Assembly (NCBI RefSeq): GCF_022478115.1
Contig: NZ_JAKGSC010000002.1
Span: 248,001-312,000 of the forward strand
Reading direction: 5' to 3'
DNA length: 64,000 bases
Source of the DNA: Tenacibaculum aquimarinum
GTDB taxonomy: Bacteria > Bacteroidota > Bacteroidia > Flavobacteriales > Flavobacteriaceae
Shown piece by piece: positions 27,318 to 36,178 of the stretch. The number at the start of each line of letters is the position of its first letter. Positions within the stretch are counted from its first letter, which is position 1. Both the position numbers and the translations under genes were made by a program. The notes under the pieces are model-generated. The model did not search any database. It saw only the letters and a list, made by a program, of their open reading frames with translations, and had not been told where the DNA came from.

Positions 27318-28658
27318 ATGTCAAAACAATTTTCAGATTTAGGAATTAATACTCAATTACAAGAAAGTTTAGCCGCTTTAAAAATTTCAATTCCAACAGA
27401 AATCCAAGAAAAAGTAATTCCAATTGTTCTAAATCAAAAAGAAGATATTGTAGCATTAGCCAAAACCGGAACTGGTAAAACTGCTGCTTTTGGGTTGCCT
27501 TTATTACAATTAATAGACATAGAAAACACCAATATACAAGCTATAATTTTAGCACCAACAAGAGAGTTAGCACAACAAATTCAAAATAATTTAGAAACTT
27601 TCAATCCAGAAAACTCCAAAGTAGTTATTACAGGTTTGTTTGGCGGTATTCCTATAAAACCTCAAATAGAAAGTCTAAAAAAAACAACTCACATTATTGT
27701 TGCTACTCCAGGACGTTTGGCAGATTTAGTTAAACGTAAAGCTATCAATATTAAAAACATTTCTTACTTTATTTTAGATGAAGCAGATGAAATGGTTAGT
27801 GCATTAAAAGAAGGTTTAGATAGTATTATTAAAGAAGTTCCAAAAAACAGAAGAACCTTACTATTTACAGCAACAATGCCAGGAGCAATTAGGCAAATGG
27901 TAAATAATTACATGGCAAAAGATGTACTTACTATTGAAGCTAGTATGGAAACTGTTGGTCATCAAGGAATAGAGCATCAATATGTAGTTGTAGAACCTAT
28001 AGAAAAATTAGAAGTTTTACTTCATTTTTTAAACTCTAAAGAAGGTGAAAGAGGAATCATTTTCTGTAAAACCAAAGCTGCTGTAAACAAATTGGCTAAA
28101 AAATTAGCGATTAATAAGTTTTCTTCAGGAGCCATTCACGGAAGTTTAACACAGGGAATTCGTGATAGAATAATGGGGCAATTTAGAGAAGGTCATGTAG
28201 ATATTTTAGTAGCAACAGATTTAGCTGCTCGTGGTATTGATGTAAAAGAAGTTTCTTATGTAGTAAATTATCATTTACCTGATACTTTTGATGCTTATGT
28301 CCATAGAAGTGGAAGAACAGCTAGAGCAGGAGCAAAAGGATTGTCTTTAACAATAATACAAGAAGAGGAAGAAGAAAATATTGCTCATTTTGAAAAGGAT
28401 TTAGGTATTACATTTAAGAATTATAAAAAAGCAGACGCACAAAGTATAGAAGAAAACAACGGACTTTTGTGGGCAAAAAAAATATTTAAAACCAAACCAA
28501 ATAGAACTGTTTCTGAGGATTTTAAAGCACAAATAAAAACCATTTTTCATCATTTAACTAAAGAGGAATTAGTAGACAAAATATTGGCAAACTACATTGC
28601 AAGTACAAAAACAATAAGTACAACTTCTGAAGTTTCCAAAAAGAAGAAAAAGAAATAA
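27318..28658 (+). CDS. DEAD-box RNA helicase (446 aa)
   Basis: A full two-domain DEAD-box protein. Motif I is AKTGTGKT (48-55), Ia APTREL, Ib TPGRL, II DEAD (154-157), III TAT (about 185), and VI HRSGRTARAG. About 85 extra C-terminal residues end in a Lys-rich tail (SKKKKKK), likely for RNA binding. A TACCTTTG box (27296-27303) lies 15 bp before the ATG. It is a paralogue of the 372-residue helicase 4 kb upstream and follows the cold-shock-domain gene after a terminator, so it is separately transcribed. Confidence 0.94.
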   Translation: MSKQFSDLGINTQLQESLAALKISIPTEIQEKVIPIVLNQKEDIVALAKTGTGKTAAFGLPLLQLIDIENTNIQAIILAPTRELAQQIQNNLETFNPENSKVVITGLFGGIPIKPQIESLKKTTHIIVATPGRLADLVKRKAINIKNISYFILDEADEMVSALKEGLDSIIKEVPKNRRTLLFTATMPGAIRQMVNNYMAKDVLTIEASMETVGHQGIEHQYVVVEPIEKLEVLLHFLNSKEGERGIIFCKTKAAVNKLAKKLAINKFSSGAIHGSLTQGIRDRIMGQFREGHVDILVATDLAARGIDVKEVSYVVNYHLPDTFDAYVHRSGRTARAGAKGLSLTIIQEEEEENIAHFEKDLGITFKNYKKADAQSIEENNGLLWAKKIFKTKPNRTVSEDFKAQIKTIFHHLTKEELVDKILANYIASTKTISTTSEVSKKKKKK

Positions 28659-28681
28659 GTTATGAAAATTAAATTATTTTT

Positions 28682-29599
28682 TTAAAAAATACTCAATTCT
28701 GAATGTGTGGTAACTTCTTCTAAAAGATGCATTCCTTTATAAGAATTTCCATGCGGATTCAATTTTGGACTCCAAACTGCAATGGCAAAGTTATTAGGGT
28801 ATAATGCTACAATACCACCACCAACACCACTTTTTCCTGGTAAACCTACTTTAAAGGCAAATTCCCCAGATTCATCATAAAAACCACAGGTTAACATTAA
28901 AGCGTTAATTCTTTTACACTTACTTTTCTTTAATATTTTTTTTCCTTCTAATGTTTTTCCTTTATTGGCTAAAAAAGTGAAAGTATAAGATAATTCCTTA
29001 CAAGACATTTCTAATGAGCACATATCAAAATAAAAATCAAGTACTTCTGAAGGTTCATTTTTAATGTTTCCAAAAGATTTAATAAAATTACACAACGCTA
29101 CATTTCTGTATCCTGTTGCTTTTTCTGAATCGGCAATTTTATCGGAATACGTTAGTGTTGACAAGCCACTTAATTCTCTAACGTACTCTAAAAACTCTAC
29201 TTTAGCATCACCTAAATTAGAAATTAAAACATCACAAATAACGATGGCTCCTGCATTTACAAATGGATTTCTTGGTATTCCTTTATTGGTTTCTAATAAT
29301 AAAAGTGAATCGAATTTAGCTCCAGAAGGTTCTACATCTACGCGTTCCCAAAGTTGTTCTCCTAAGATTTTATATGCTAAAGATAAAGACAGCACTTTAA
29401 CTATACTTTGTATAGAAAATTTCTCTAAATTATTTCCTTCACCATAATTAGTACCATCTGTTTTAGTGATATGAACACCGAACATTTCTGGATTTACATT
29501 TGCTAATTCTGGTATGTAGGTAGCTATTTTTCCTTCATCTTTAATTAAAGAAGCAGATTTATAGGCGTTTTTTATTATGTTTTTATAATTAGATTCCAT
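28682..29599 (-). CDS. glsA: Glutaminase A
   Basis: A 305-residue serine-dependent beta-lactamase-like glutaminase. The S-x-x-K catalytic pair is Ser65/Lys68 in SIQSIVKVL. Other family signatures are GIPRNPFVNAGAI, GYRNVAL and the C-terminal GLPGKSGVGGGIVA. It hydrolyses glutamine to glutamate and ammonia in the cytoplasm. Length and motifs are complete. It is monocistronic and convergent with the helicase gene with only 23 bp between them and no clear terminator. Confidence 0.95.
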   Translation of the reverse strand: MESNYKNIIKNAYKSASLIKDEGKIATYIPELANVNPEMFGVHITKTDGTNYGEGNNLEKFSIQSIVKVLSLSLAYKILGEQLWERVDVEPSGAKFDSLLLLETNKGIPRNPFVNAGAIVICDVLISNLGDAKVEFLEYVRELSGLSTLTYSDKIADSEKATGYRNVALCNFIKSFGNIKNEPSEVLDFYFDMCSLEMSCKELSYTFTFLANKGKTLEGKKILKKSKCKRINALMLTCGFYDESGEFAFKVGLPGKSGVGGGIVALYPNNFAIAVWSPKLNPHGNSYKGMHLLEEVTTHSELSIF

Positions 29600-29672
29600 T
29601 TAGATACTATTAATTTTAAAAAGGAAAGGTAGTTTTTTATTTATGAAGTTTTTTATATAAAATTTTAAAAAA

Positions 29673-30572
29673 CTACGAGTACAAAATCAAAAAAACACCA
29701 ATTAAAATACCAGCTAAAGGTATTAGTTTTTTACGTTTGTTTTTCTCTTTAAAAACCAAACCACCAATAACCACAGCTATTATTAATTGACTTCTTTTTA
29801 TAGCAGATAATAACATAATTAAGGCTTCTGGATCTTGCAAAGCTTTAAAATAAAAATAATCTGCAGCTTGTAATAAAACACCGACAGCAATTATAGACCA
29901 TCTAAATTTAAATGCTTTTCTCTTTTCTGCAAACGGAAACCAAGTAATACTTAAAATAATCAGTAAAATTAATATGGTATACAAACAAAACCAGAATTGT
30001 AATGTTTGTGGATTTAAGCTTAAATTCTGAATTAAAAATTTATCATACAAACCACTTGAAGCACCTAAAAATGTTGCTCCAATTATGGCGAAAATCCATT
30101 TATTTCTCTTAAAATTAATACCTTCTTTTTTACCAATTCTAGAATATAAAATCACCGAAAAGATAATTAAGAAAAAACCAATCCATTGATACAAATTAGG
30201 ACTTTCTTTATAAATTACAATAGCGCCAATAAATGTAAAAAATGGTCCAGCACTTCTAATTGGGGTTACAATAGTTATTGGTAAATGTTTTAAAGCTTGA
30301 TAAGCGAAAACCCATGAAGCCGCCATTATAGCAGACTTTATAAAAATAAACCCATGCGTTTTCCAAGGAATTTGTTGAAAATTATAACCGTTTTCTTGTG
30401 CATAATCTGGATAAAAAACAGAAAGTATGTAAAAACCAGCTACAAACAAAAATCCACTAGAAACAGTTCCTAAAAGTACAGGAAACACCTCATTACCTTG
30501 TACTGCATGTTTTTTACATAAACTATGTAAACCTAAAAATAGTGCGGCTAATAAGCCTAAATACATCCACAT
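29673..30572 (-). CDS. EamA/DMT-family transporter
   Basis: A 299-residue membrane protein with about ten hydrophobic segments in two homologous halves, the architecture of drug/metabolite transporters. Characteristic stretches are TIVTPIRSAGPFFTFIGAIV at the end of helix 4 with its proline kink, and the second-half LLSAIKRSQLIIAVVIGGLV. The substrate cannot be predicted. It follows a thiamine-phosphate-synthase-like gene by 32 bp on the same strand, which makes a thiamine-precursor or other metabolite exporter/importer possible, but this is guesswork. Confidence 0.87.
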   Translation of the reverse strand: MWMYLGLLAALFLGLHSLCKKHAVQGNEVFPVLLGTVSSGFLFVAGFYILSVFYPDYAQENGYNFQQIPWKTHGFIFIKSAIMAASWVFAYQALKHLPITIVTPIRSAGPFFTFIGAIVIYKESPNLYQWIGFFLIIFSVILYSRIGKKEGINFKRNKWIFAIIGATFLGASSGLYDKFLIQNLSLNPQTLQFWFCLYTILILLIILSITWFPFAEKRKAFKFRWSIIAVGVLLQAADYFYFKALQDPEALIMLLSAIKRSQLIIAVVIGGLVFKEKNKRKKLIPLAGILIGVFLILYS

Positions 30573-30604
30573 AATGTTCCTTAAAAATTTGTTAGATGTT
30601 TTAA

Positions 30605-31246
30605 TTAAAAAGTATGGCGTAATTCTTCAGTTGAAGAAGCGCTTAATAATTGATTGAATGTTTTTATGCTATTAAAATCACTTGAAATAGCATCAGAAAC
30701 TGCAACACCAGAAATACCAGCCTCTAAAATGCCTGAAATATCTTTTGTAGTAATACCTCCAAAACCAATAATTGGTGTTTCAGTATTTAGAGCTTCAACA
30801 ATAGTTGTATAACCATTCAATCCTAAAACAGGAACTTTAGAATTTTCAGTATTTGTATTTCTAAAAGCACATAAACTAATATAATCTACTTTTTTAGCAA
30901 GCAATGTTTCACAATCTTGCAAAGTATTTGCTGTTGCTCCAATAATTTGCCAAGTATATAAGTTTTCAATAGCTGTAGTAGGGCAGAAGTCCGTTTTATC
31001 TAAATGAACACCATCAGCTTTTATCTTTTTAGCTATTTTAAAATGATTATGAATTAATAATCTAGTTTGAAAATGAGCAGTAATTTCTCTAGCTCCTTCA
31101 GCAATTTTTAAATATTTACTTTCTGAAACATTTTCTAATTGTAATTGCACTAACTCTGCTCCAGAAGAGCAAGCAGTTTGTATATTTTTTAAATGTTCTT
31201 TAGGTGAATTTCCTTGAGATATATAATGTAGCTTAGGTATTGTCAT
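30605..31246 (-). CDS. Thiamine phosphate synthase-like (ThiE/TenI) protein
   Basis: A 213-residue TIM-barrel protein of the ThiE/TenI family. The C-terminal phosphate-binding signature GFGGITTKDISGILEAGISG is clear, and GVHLDKTDFCPT resembles the GVHLGQxD stretch of ThiE. TenI-like proteins share the fold but act as thiazole tautomerases. The sequence is shorter than most ThiE enzymes and has Asn or other residues at some expected pyrophosphate contacts, so either activity is possible. No other thiamine gene is in the window. Confidence 0.8.
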   Translation of the reverse strand: MTIPKLHYISQGNSPKEHLKNIQTACSSGAELVQLQLENVSESKYLKIAEGAREITAHFQTRLLIHNHFKIAKKIKADGVHLDKTDFCPTTAIENLYTWQIIGATANTLQDCETLLAKKVDYISLCAFRNTNTENSKVPVLGLNGYTTIVEALNTETPIIGFGGITTKDISGILEAGISGVAVSDAISSDFNSIKTFNQLLSASSTEELRHTF

Positions 31247-31276
31247 GATGTAGTTTTGTTAAAGAAATTTAAATTT

Positions 31277-31888
31277 CTAAATTGAAACTTTTTTAGCGTA
31301 TTGCATAAAATAAGATTCAAACTTTTTTAACGTTGAATCTATTTTTTCTGAATACAAAACAAACTGACATTTTTCAATACTTTGAGAAATAGACATTAAA
31401 GCTGTGTATGATTTCTTTTGACTTAAAAAGGCAGCATCATCAATACTTAACATTTTTAACTGACTTGTATTAACACCATTCAACAAAAACAGTTTATTTA
31501 ATGTAATTGGTGTAGAAATTAGGACATCTACGCCTTCAAAAATTTCAGAACGTTGTGTATCTATATGCAACTGTTCATAACCAACATACACACGTAAATC
31601 TGTATATCTAGTGTATTTTACAAAAGCATCATACATTTCCAAGGCTTTCTCTTTGTTTTCTACTAAAACAATGGTTCTTGGTGCAGTTCCAACAGGTTCA
31701 AACTTTAACTTCTGTAAGGTTGTAAGTATTAACGTTGTTGTTTTTCCTCCATCTTTAGGAGCTGTACAATAAACATTTGCACCACTTTTTATTACAGGAA
31801 TTCCTTTTTTCTGTATTGCTGTAGGTGAAGTTATTTCTAAATTCTCAAGCTTTTCTTGAATAGTAGGATGTAGTTTTTTAAAAGGCAT
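31277..31888 (-). CDS. Single-domain DEAD-box helicase relative with lost catalytic motifs
   Basis: A 203-residue protein matching only the first RecA domain of DEAD-box helicases. A Q-motif-like ITSPTAIQKKGIPVI (about 19-33) is intact. The P-loop reads APKDGGKT (43-50) instead of AxTGxGKT. Motif Ia is VENKEKA rather than PTRELA; Ib keeps STP; motif II reads DDAA (150-153) instead of DEAD; and motif III is YSEKI rather than SAT. There is no second RecA domain in any nearby frame. The reading frame is uninterrupted and the protein ends cleanly, so it looks like a maintained pseudo-enzyme, perhaps an RNA-binding or regulatory subunit, rather than a fresh fragment. Confidence 0.78.
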   Translation of the reverse strand: MPFKKLHPTIQEKLENLEITSPTAIQKKGIPVIKSGANVYCTAPKDGGKTTTLILTTLQKLKFEPVGTAPRTIVLVENKEKALEMYDAFVKYTRYTDLRVYVGYEQLHIDTQRSEIFEGVDVLISTPITLNKLFLLNGVNTSQLKMLSIDDAAFLSQKKSYTALMSISQSIEKCQFVLYSEKIDSTLKKFESYFMQYAKKVSI

Positions 31889-32003
31889 AGTGGTAATAAT
31901 ACTGATTATCTAACGTAATAAATGACCACAAAGATACAACTAAATTGATGCATTTTTTTTCTATTGAGCGTTATAAATTAAAGACTATTAAACAACCAAA
32001 ATA

Positions 32004-32444
32004 CTATTGCTTTTCTACAAAACTTTCTAAGGCATAATACAATCTGTTTTTTGCATTATCTTGTGAACCAAAAATTGAACGAAGCAATTCTCCTTTTTCT
32101 GAAATCAATAACCATTGTGGTGTTCCCTCAGAGTTAAATTGATCATAAACCTTATGATGCTCATCTATATAAATTGGAAACGGAATTGTACCACTTGTAA
32201 AAATATTTTTAATAGTTGTTTTTGTTCCTTCTTTATTAAAAAAATCTGCATGAATACCTATAACTTGGATAGTAGGATATTGTTGTTGAAACTCATAAGC
32301 TAAAGGAATTGCACGTCCAGTGCATCCTAAACAGTCATTGTTATAAATAATAATTAGTAATAATTTATTCTTATATTTTTGTACTAAATTTATAATATTT
32401 CCATCAAAATCTTTAACCGATATACTTTGTATTGTGTTACTCAT
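32004..32444 (-). CDS. Thioredoxin-fold (TlpA/AhpC-like) redox protein
   Basis: A protein of 146 residues from the chosen ATG (MSNTIQSISVKDFDGN). An upstream ATG at 32471 would add nine residues but overlaps the preceding gene. The redox motif is Cys38-Leu-Gly-Cys41 after a beta-strand of hydrophobic residues (KLLLIIIYNNDCLGC). The order strand, CxxC, helix, and later QWLLISEKGELL follows TlpA/redoxin proteins. There is no signal peptide, so it is cytoplasmic, which is unusual for TlpA but usual for AhpC-like members. It starts 11 bp after the exported sugar-isomerase-like gene. Confidence 0.82.
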   Translation of the reverse strand: MSNTIQSISVKDFDGNIINLVQKYKNKLLLIIIYNNDCLGCTGRAIPLAYEFQQQYPTIQVIGIHADFFNKEGTKTTIKNIFTSGTIPFPIYIDEHHKVYDQFNSEGTPQWLLISEKGELLRSIFGSQDNAKNRLYYALESFVEKQ

Positions 32445-32455
32445 TTTTAGGTTTA

Positions 32456-33424
32456 TTATGCATTTTTCCATGCTTCTTTTAAAAATAATAAGTCTTTTTT
32501 AATGCGTCTATAAACTTCCTTTTCTGGAATCGTTATTTTAGTTCGTCCTTTTTCTGCACCTCCTAAATTATGTTCTACATGTAAAGAAACAGGAACATTT
32601 ATTTTATATTTTTTAAGTAAAGAAAAATAGCGATTAAAATCTACCATACCTTCACCAATAGGAACATTAATTGGTTGCCATTTACCATCTTTTTTTTCCC
32701 ATTTAACATCTTTTAAAACTATAGAATTTATGTAAGGTTTTATCTTTCTTAACCCCAATTCCCAACTCTCGCCACCTTCAATAACAGCATGTCTAATATC
32801 ATATTGACTTCCCATATTTTTTCCATCTGTAGCTTCTAAAATTGGAAGCAAATCCCAAATAGGAGCGCCAACGTGTTTTCCTGCATGATTTTGATAACCA
32901 CCAATAAGTCCTAATTTTTTATTAAGTATTTCTAATTCTTTTGCTTGTTTCCCAAATAAAGCCTGACTTTCTGAAATAGAGACATCTTCAGGATATTTTA
33001 ACCAATCTGTTCGATAATGTGAAAAACCTAATTTACTAGCAGTTTCTAAAACCTTTTTTTGAACTTTATCTTTAACGTCCCAAACATTGGTAGACATCAT
33101 TTTTGGAGCAAGACCGTACTTTTTCATTGCATCCACAGCTTTTGGTAAATCTTCAAGTACATTTTCTGGAAGTACATGTCCTTTTCGTCTTACTGTTAAA
33201 TCTAAACCGTTAAATCCCATATTTGCAGCAGCCGCAGACATGTCATTATAATTAAGAAATTGTAAGTGTTTGGAAAACAAATATACTTTTAAATCACCAT
33301 CTGGTTCTAAAGCAGTCTTGACTAAAGGGTTATTAACGAAAGACATAAATGGAATTGTTGCTAACGCCAATCCTGTAAGTTTAGCAAATTCTCTTCTAGA
33401 AAAATTCTCTGATTTAATACTCAT
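32456..33424 (-). CDS. Tat-exported sugar phosphate isomerase/epimerase-like protein
   Basis: A 322-residue TIM-barrel protein of the xylose isomerase/AP-endonuclease-2 superfamily. The N-terminus carries a twin-arginine motif SRREFAK (9-15) followed by a hydrophobic stretch, so it is exported folded, probably with its metal. Barrel motifs include GFNGLDLTVRRKGHV, GGYQNHAGKHVGAP, QYDIRHAVIEGG and SLHVEHNLGG, which supply His/Glu/Asp metal ligands. Related exported proteins occur in sugar-use regions of Bacteroidota. The substrate is unknown. It is cotranscribed with the thioredoxin-fold gene. Confidence 0.87.
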   Translation of the reverse strand: MSIKSENFSRREFAKLTGLALATIPFMSFVNNPLVKTALEPDGDLKVYLFSKHLQFLNYNDMSAAAANMGFNGLDLTVRRKGHVLPENVLEDLPKAVDAMKKYGLAPKMMSTNVWDVKDKVQKKVLETASKLGFSHYRTDWLKYPEDVSISESQALFGKQAKELEILNKKLGLIGGYQNHAGKHVGAPIWDLLPILEATDGKNMGSQYDIRHAVIEGGESWELGLRKIKPYINSIVLKDVKWEKKDGKWQPINVPIGEGMVDFNRYFSLLKKYKINVPVSLHVEHNLGGAEKGRTKITIPEKEVYRRIKKDLLFLKEAWKNA

Positions 33425-33512
33425 TGTAATATAAATTAGTAATGATAATTTGAATTGAAGCTAATATACGATAAATTGGTTAACCAATTTTGAAGTTTTA
33501 TTTTCATAAAGT
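33425..33512. other. Start of a 517-bp non-genic stretch
   Basis: Between the Tat-exported protein gene and the DUF6515 gene there is no intact ORF. The middle (33516-33802) is the broken lipoprotein gene described separately; the flanks 33425-33515 and 33803-33941 are AT-rich and show nothing else. Confidence 0.6.
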
Positions 33513-33515
33513 CAA

Positions 33516-33802
33516 AAAAAAATCATATTAACATTAGCTTTAATTGCCACTATTTCTAGTTGTAGTAGTCTTAGTAATGCAAACTCATCAAGCAAAACAC
33601 AAGCAGCAACATTATTAAGCTATAATTCTACTCTATATAGGTTTCTAGTCTTTTTACTTTACTAGATGTAAATCAAGATTCTGGAATTAGCTCTACGAAA
33701 ACTGTTGGGTCTATTGCTGAAAATTTCAACGTATTAGATTCAGATAAAAATTCTAGTTTAAATCTTACTGAGTTAACTGATTTATTAGGCTTGCTAAAGT
33801 AA
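33516..33802 (+). pseudogene. Broken EF-hand-like small lipoprotein gene
   Basis: Frame one from 33516 reads KKIILTLALIATISSCSSL, a textbook lipoprotein signal, then a Ser/Asn/Gln-rich stretch ending at STLYR. The continuation is in another frame from about 33641: VSSLFTLLDVNQDSGISS, then ENFNVLDSDKNSSLNLTEL and TDLLGLLK with a stop at 33800-33802. The two DxNxDxG / DxDKNxxL segments are EF-hand-like calcium-binding loops. There is no start codon in frame: the expected ATG before the Lys run is AGTC. One frameshift (near 33640) plus the lost start mark it as a pseudogene of a short calcium-binding lipoprotein. Confidence 0.8.
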
Positions 33803-33941
33803 AATGTTTGGAATTATTTTTAAAAGAAAGGCATCCAATTGGTAGGTACAATTAAGATGTTTATTAAAATAGTCTTTAAACCAAACTGATATTTCAGAGT
33901 CTTAGAAGTATAGAAAAGAAGTTTAATTAAAAATAAAAATT

Positions 33942-34544
33942 ATGAAAACATTTATAAAAACATTCGTTTTACCAGCATTATTTATAGTAGCAGTTTCTGC
34001 ACAAGTTTCTGGACAATCACGTAGAACCACAACAACCAAAACTGTAACTAAAGCTCCAGTTAAGACTATAAATAAGAAAACAACTCAAAATAATAAAATT
34101 TCTAGAACAAAAGTTACGTACAAGAAACCTACAAAAAAAGTGGTTTCAGTAAGAAATGTACCAAACAAAAAAGTAATAAACCACAAAGGTCAAAATTACT
34201 ATTACTCAAATAATAAATATTATACATATTCTAGCGGTAGATATATAGCAATAGCTCCAAAAATTGGATTTAGAGTTAGAAATTTACCAACAAATTATAA
34301 GCGTATTAGCTATAATAATCACATCTATTTTAATATAAACGGAATTTTTTACAACCAAATAAATAGTGAATATGAAGTTGTAGAGCCAGAAATTGGAACA
34401 GTAGTTTATGAATTACCAGACAATTATGAAAAAGTAAAATTAAATGGAGAAACCTATTATGAGTATGCTAATATTTTATATGAAAAAGTACAAGTAAATG
34501 GAACAAGAGCATACGAAGTAGTAGGAGTAGTAGATATTGAATAA
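33942..34544 (+). CDS. Exported DUF6515-like protein
   Basis: A 200-residue protein with a signal peptide (about 1-24), then a Thr/Lys/Arg-rich, strongly basic region (about 25-80). The C-terminal half has three related Tyr-rich units: NHKGQNYYYSNNKYYTY, YNNHIYFNINGIFYNQ and LNGETYYEYANILYEK, separated by P-x-I/E-x-x-x-V-x-x-L-P-x-N/D-Y. This matches the DUF6515 pattern common in Bacteroidota. The function is unknown; a wall- or surface-associated role is inferred from composition. A bidirectional terminator follows. Confidence 0.8.
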   Translation: MKTFIKTFVLPALFIVAVSAQVSGQSRRTTTTKTVTKAPVKTINKKTTQNNKISRTKVTYKKPTKKVVSVRNVPNKKVINHKGQNYYYSNNKYYTYSSGRYIAIAPKIGFRVRNLPTNYKRISYNNHIYFNINGIFYNQINSEYEVVEPEIGTVVYELPDNYEKVKLNGETYYEYANILYEKVQVNGTRAYEVVGVVDIE

Positions 34545-34580
34545 GTAAATAATAGTAGTTTAGTTAGTAGTTGATAGTAG

Positions 34581-34615
34581 AAAAGGGAATAGTTGTTATA
34601 GCTATTCCCTTTTTA
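34581..34615. terminator. Bidirectional terminator between DUF6515 and esterase genes
   Basis: AAAAGGGAATAG / CTATTCCCTTTT around a 9-nt loop, followed by T-rich DNA on both strands. Confidence 0.85.
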
Positions 34616-34649
34616 ATTACAATAAAACTTTATCTATTCTATGTTACAT

Positions 34650-35387
34650 TTATTTAAGAATAGGTTTCAAAACCTCCCAAACATTTTTAGCCAATATTTT
34701 ATGACCTTCTTTTGTAGGATGAATTCCATCGGCTTGATTTAAAGAAGTAATTCCACCAACATCTTCTAATAAAAAAGGAATTAAATATAAATCGTTTTTT
34801 TTAGCCAAAGCAGGAAATATATTTTTAAACTCAGTAGTATATTCTTGCCCCATATTTGGTGGTATTTGCATACCAGCCAACACAATTTTTGCTGCAGGAT
34901 ATTTTTCTTTTACAGCCGTAATAATTGCTTGTAAATTAGTTTTAGTTTCTTTTAAAGGAACACCTCTTAAACCATCATTTGCACCTAATTCTAAAATAAA
35001 AATGTTAGGTTCTTGGTTTAAAACCCAATCAATTCTGTTTTTTCCTCCAGCAGTTGTTTCTCCACTAATACCAGAATTTACAACCATATAGTTTAATTGC
35101 AAAGAATCTATATTTCGTTGTATAATTCCTGGAAAAGCATCAGCAACATCATCCAAACCTAAACCTGCAGTTAAACTATCGCCAAAAAAAACAATCTTTT
35201 TTGAAACGTTTTTTTCAGTAGTCTCTGTTGCCGTTTTATTGCTTACTTCACCAGAAATAACTTCTTTTTTAGAAGCATCTGTTTTACAAGACATCAATAC
35301 AATTAAGATTGAAATATAACATAACTTTAAGAAAATTGTACTTGTTATATTGTGATTATTCTTCGTTAAATGATTATTTTTCAGCAT
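34650..35387 (-). CDS. SGNH-family esterase/lysophospholipase lipoprotein (TesA-like)
   Basis: A 245-residue GDSL hydrolase. A lipoprotein-type signal ends at Cys34 (IVLMSCK). The nucleophile is Ser71 in FFGDSLTAG (block I), followed by Gly in SGISGETT, Asn in LGANDGLRG (block III), and Asp220/His223 in DGIHPTKEGH (block V); all four SGNH blocks are complete. It should act in the periplasm or outer membrane on thioesters or lysophospholipids. It is divergent from a LolD-like/FtsX-like ABC pair, the same order as tesA/ybbA-ybbP in enterobacteria, which supports the orthology. Confidence 0.9.
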   Translation of the reverse strand: MLKNNHLTKNNHNITSTIFLKLCYISILIVLMSCKTDASKKEVISGEVSNKTATETTEKNVSKKIVFFGDSLTAGLGLDDVADAFPGIIQRNIDSLQLNYMVVNSGISGETTAGGKNRIDWVLNQEPNIFILELGANDGLRGVPLKETKTNLQAIITAVKEKYPAAKIVLAGMQIPPNMGQEYTTEFKNIFPALAKKNDLYLIPFLLEDVGGITSLNQADGIHPTKEGHKILAKNVWEVLKPILK

Positions 35388-35488
35388 TAGTATATTTTTT
35401 AGGTTCCTATTTAATGGGAATTACAATTTCAACAAAAACCTCCAGGAATTTGTCTTAGAGGAATTATTTTTTAATTAAATAAAAATTA

Positions 35489-36178
35489 ATGTCAAAGATA
35501 TTAAAGATTAATGATTTAGAGAAAACTTACACAAGCGGTTCTAAAAAATTAACAGTAATTAGTACTATTTCTTTTGAAGTAGAAAAAGGAAGTATTTTCT
35601 CTATTGTTGGGCCTTCTGGAAGCGGAAAAACAACCTTATTAGGTTTATGTGCAGGTTTAGATTATCCTACTTCTGGAACCGTAGAATTATGTGGAGAATC
35701 TTTACAAAATTTAAATGAAGATGAACTTGCTGGTTTACGAAACAAAGAGGTTGGCTTTATTTTTCAGAATTTTCAACTATTACCAACCTTAACAGCGTTA
35801 GAAAATGTAATTGTTCCATTAGAATTACAAGGTGAAAAAAATGCAGCTAAATTCGGAATTGAATTACTTACAAAAGTAGGTTTGGCAGATCGTTTACATC
35901 ATTATCCGTCGCAATTATCTGGAGGAGAGCAACAAAGAGTTGCTTTGGCGAGAGCGTTTTCTAACAAACCCTCAATTTTATTTGCAGACGAACCTACAGG
36001 GAATTTAGACGAGGAAACAGGCGAAAAGGTAATTCAGTTATTGTTTGAATTAAATAAAGAAGCCGGTACAACCTTAGTAATTATTACACACGATTTAGAT
36101 TTGGCAAACAGAACTCAACAAATTTTAAGGTTAAAAGGAGGAAAGATCATTTCTAACGAAAAAACAGCTAACATTTAA
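35489..36178 (+). CDS. ABC transporter ATP-binding protein, LolD/YbbA type
   Basis: A 229-residue ABC ATPase. Walker A is GPSGSGKTT (41-49), the signature is LSGGEQQRVALARA (about 142-155), Walker B is ILFADEPTGNLDE (about 160-172), and the H-loop is IITHD. It groups with the MacB/LolD/YbbA subfamily, which works with FtsX-fold permeases by mechanotransmission. Its stop overlaps the permease ATG (TAATG). Divergence from the TesA-like gene suggests the YbbA-YbbP system, whose substrate is unsettled. Confidence 0.93.
   Translation: MSKILKINDLEKTYTSGSKKLTVISTISFEVEKGSIFSIVGPSGSGKTTLLGLCAGLDYPTSGTVELCGESLQNLNEDELAGLRNKEVGFIFQNFQLLPTLTALENVIVPLELQGEKNAAKFGIELLTKVGLADRLHHYPSQLSGGEQQRVALARAFSNKPSILFADEPTGNLDEETGEKVIQLLFELNKEAGTTLVIITHDLDLANRTQQILRLKGGKIISNEKTANI

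Noticed and set aside
32445..32471. Earlier start of the thioredoxin-fold protein at 32471
   Set aside because: It overlaps the end of the upstream gene and adds MEKCIINLK, which is not part of the fold; the ATG at 32444 gives a normal start.
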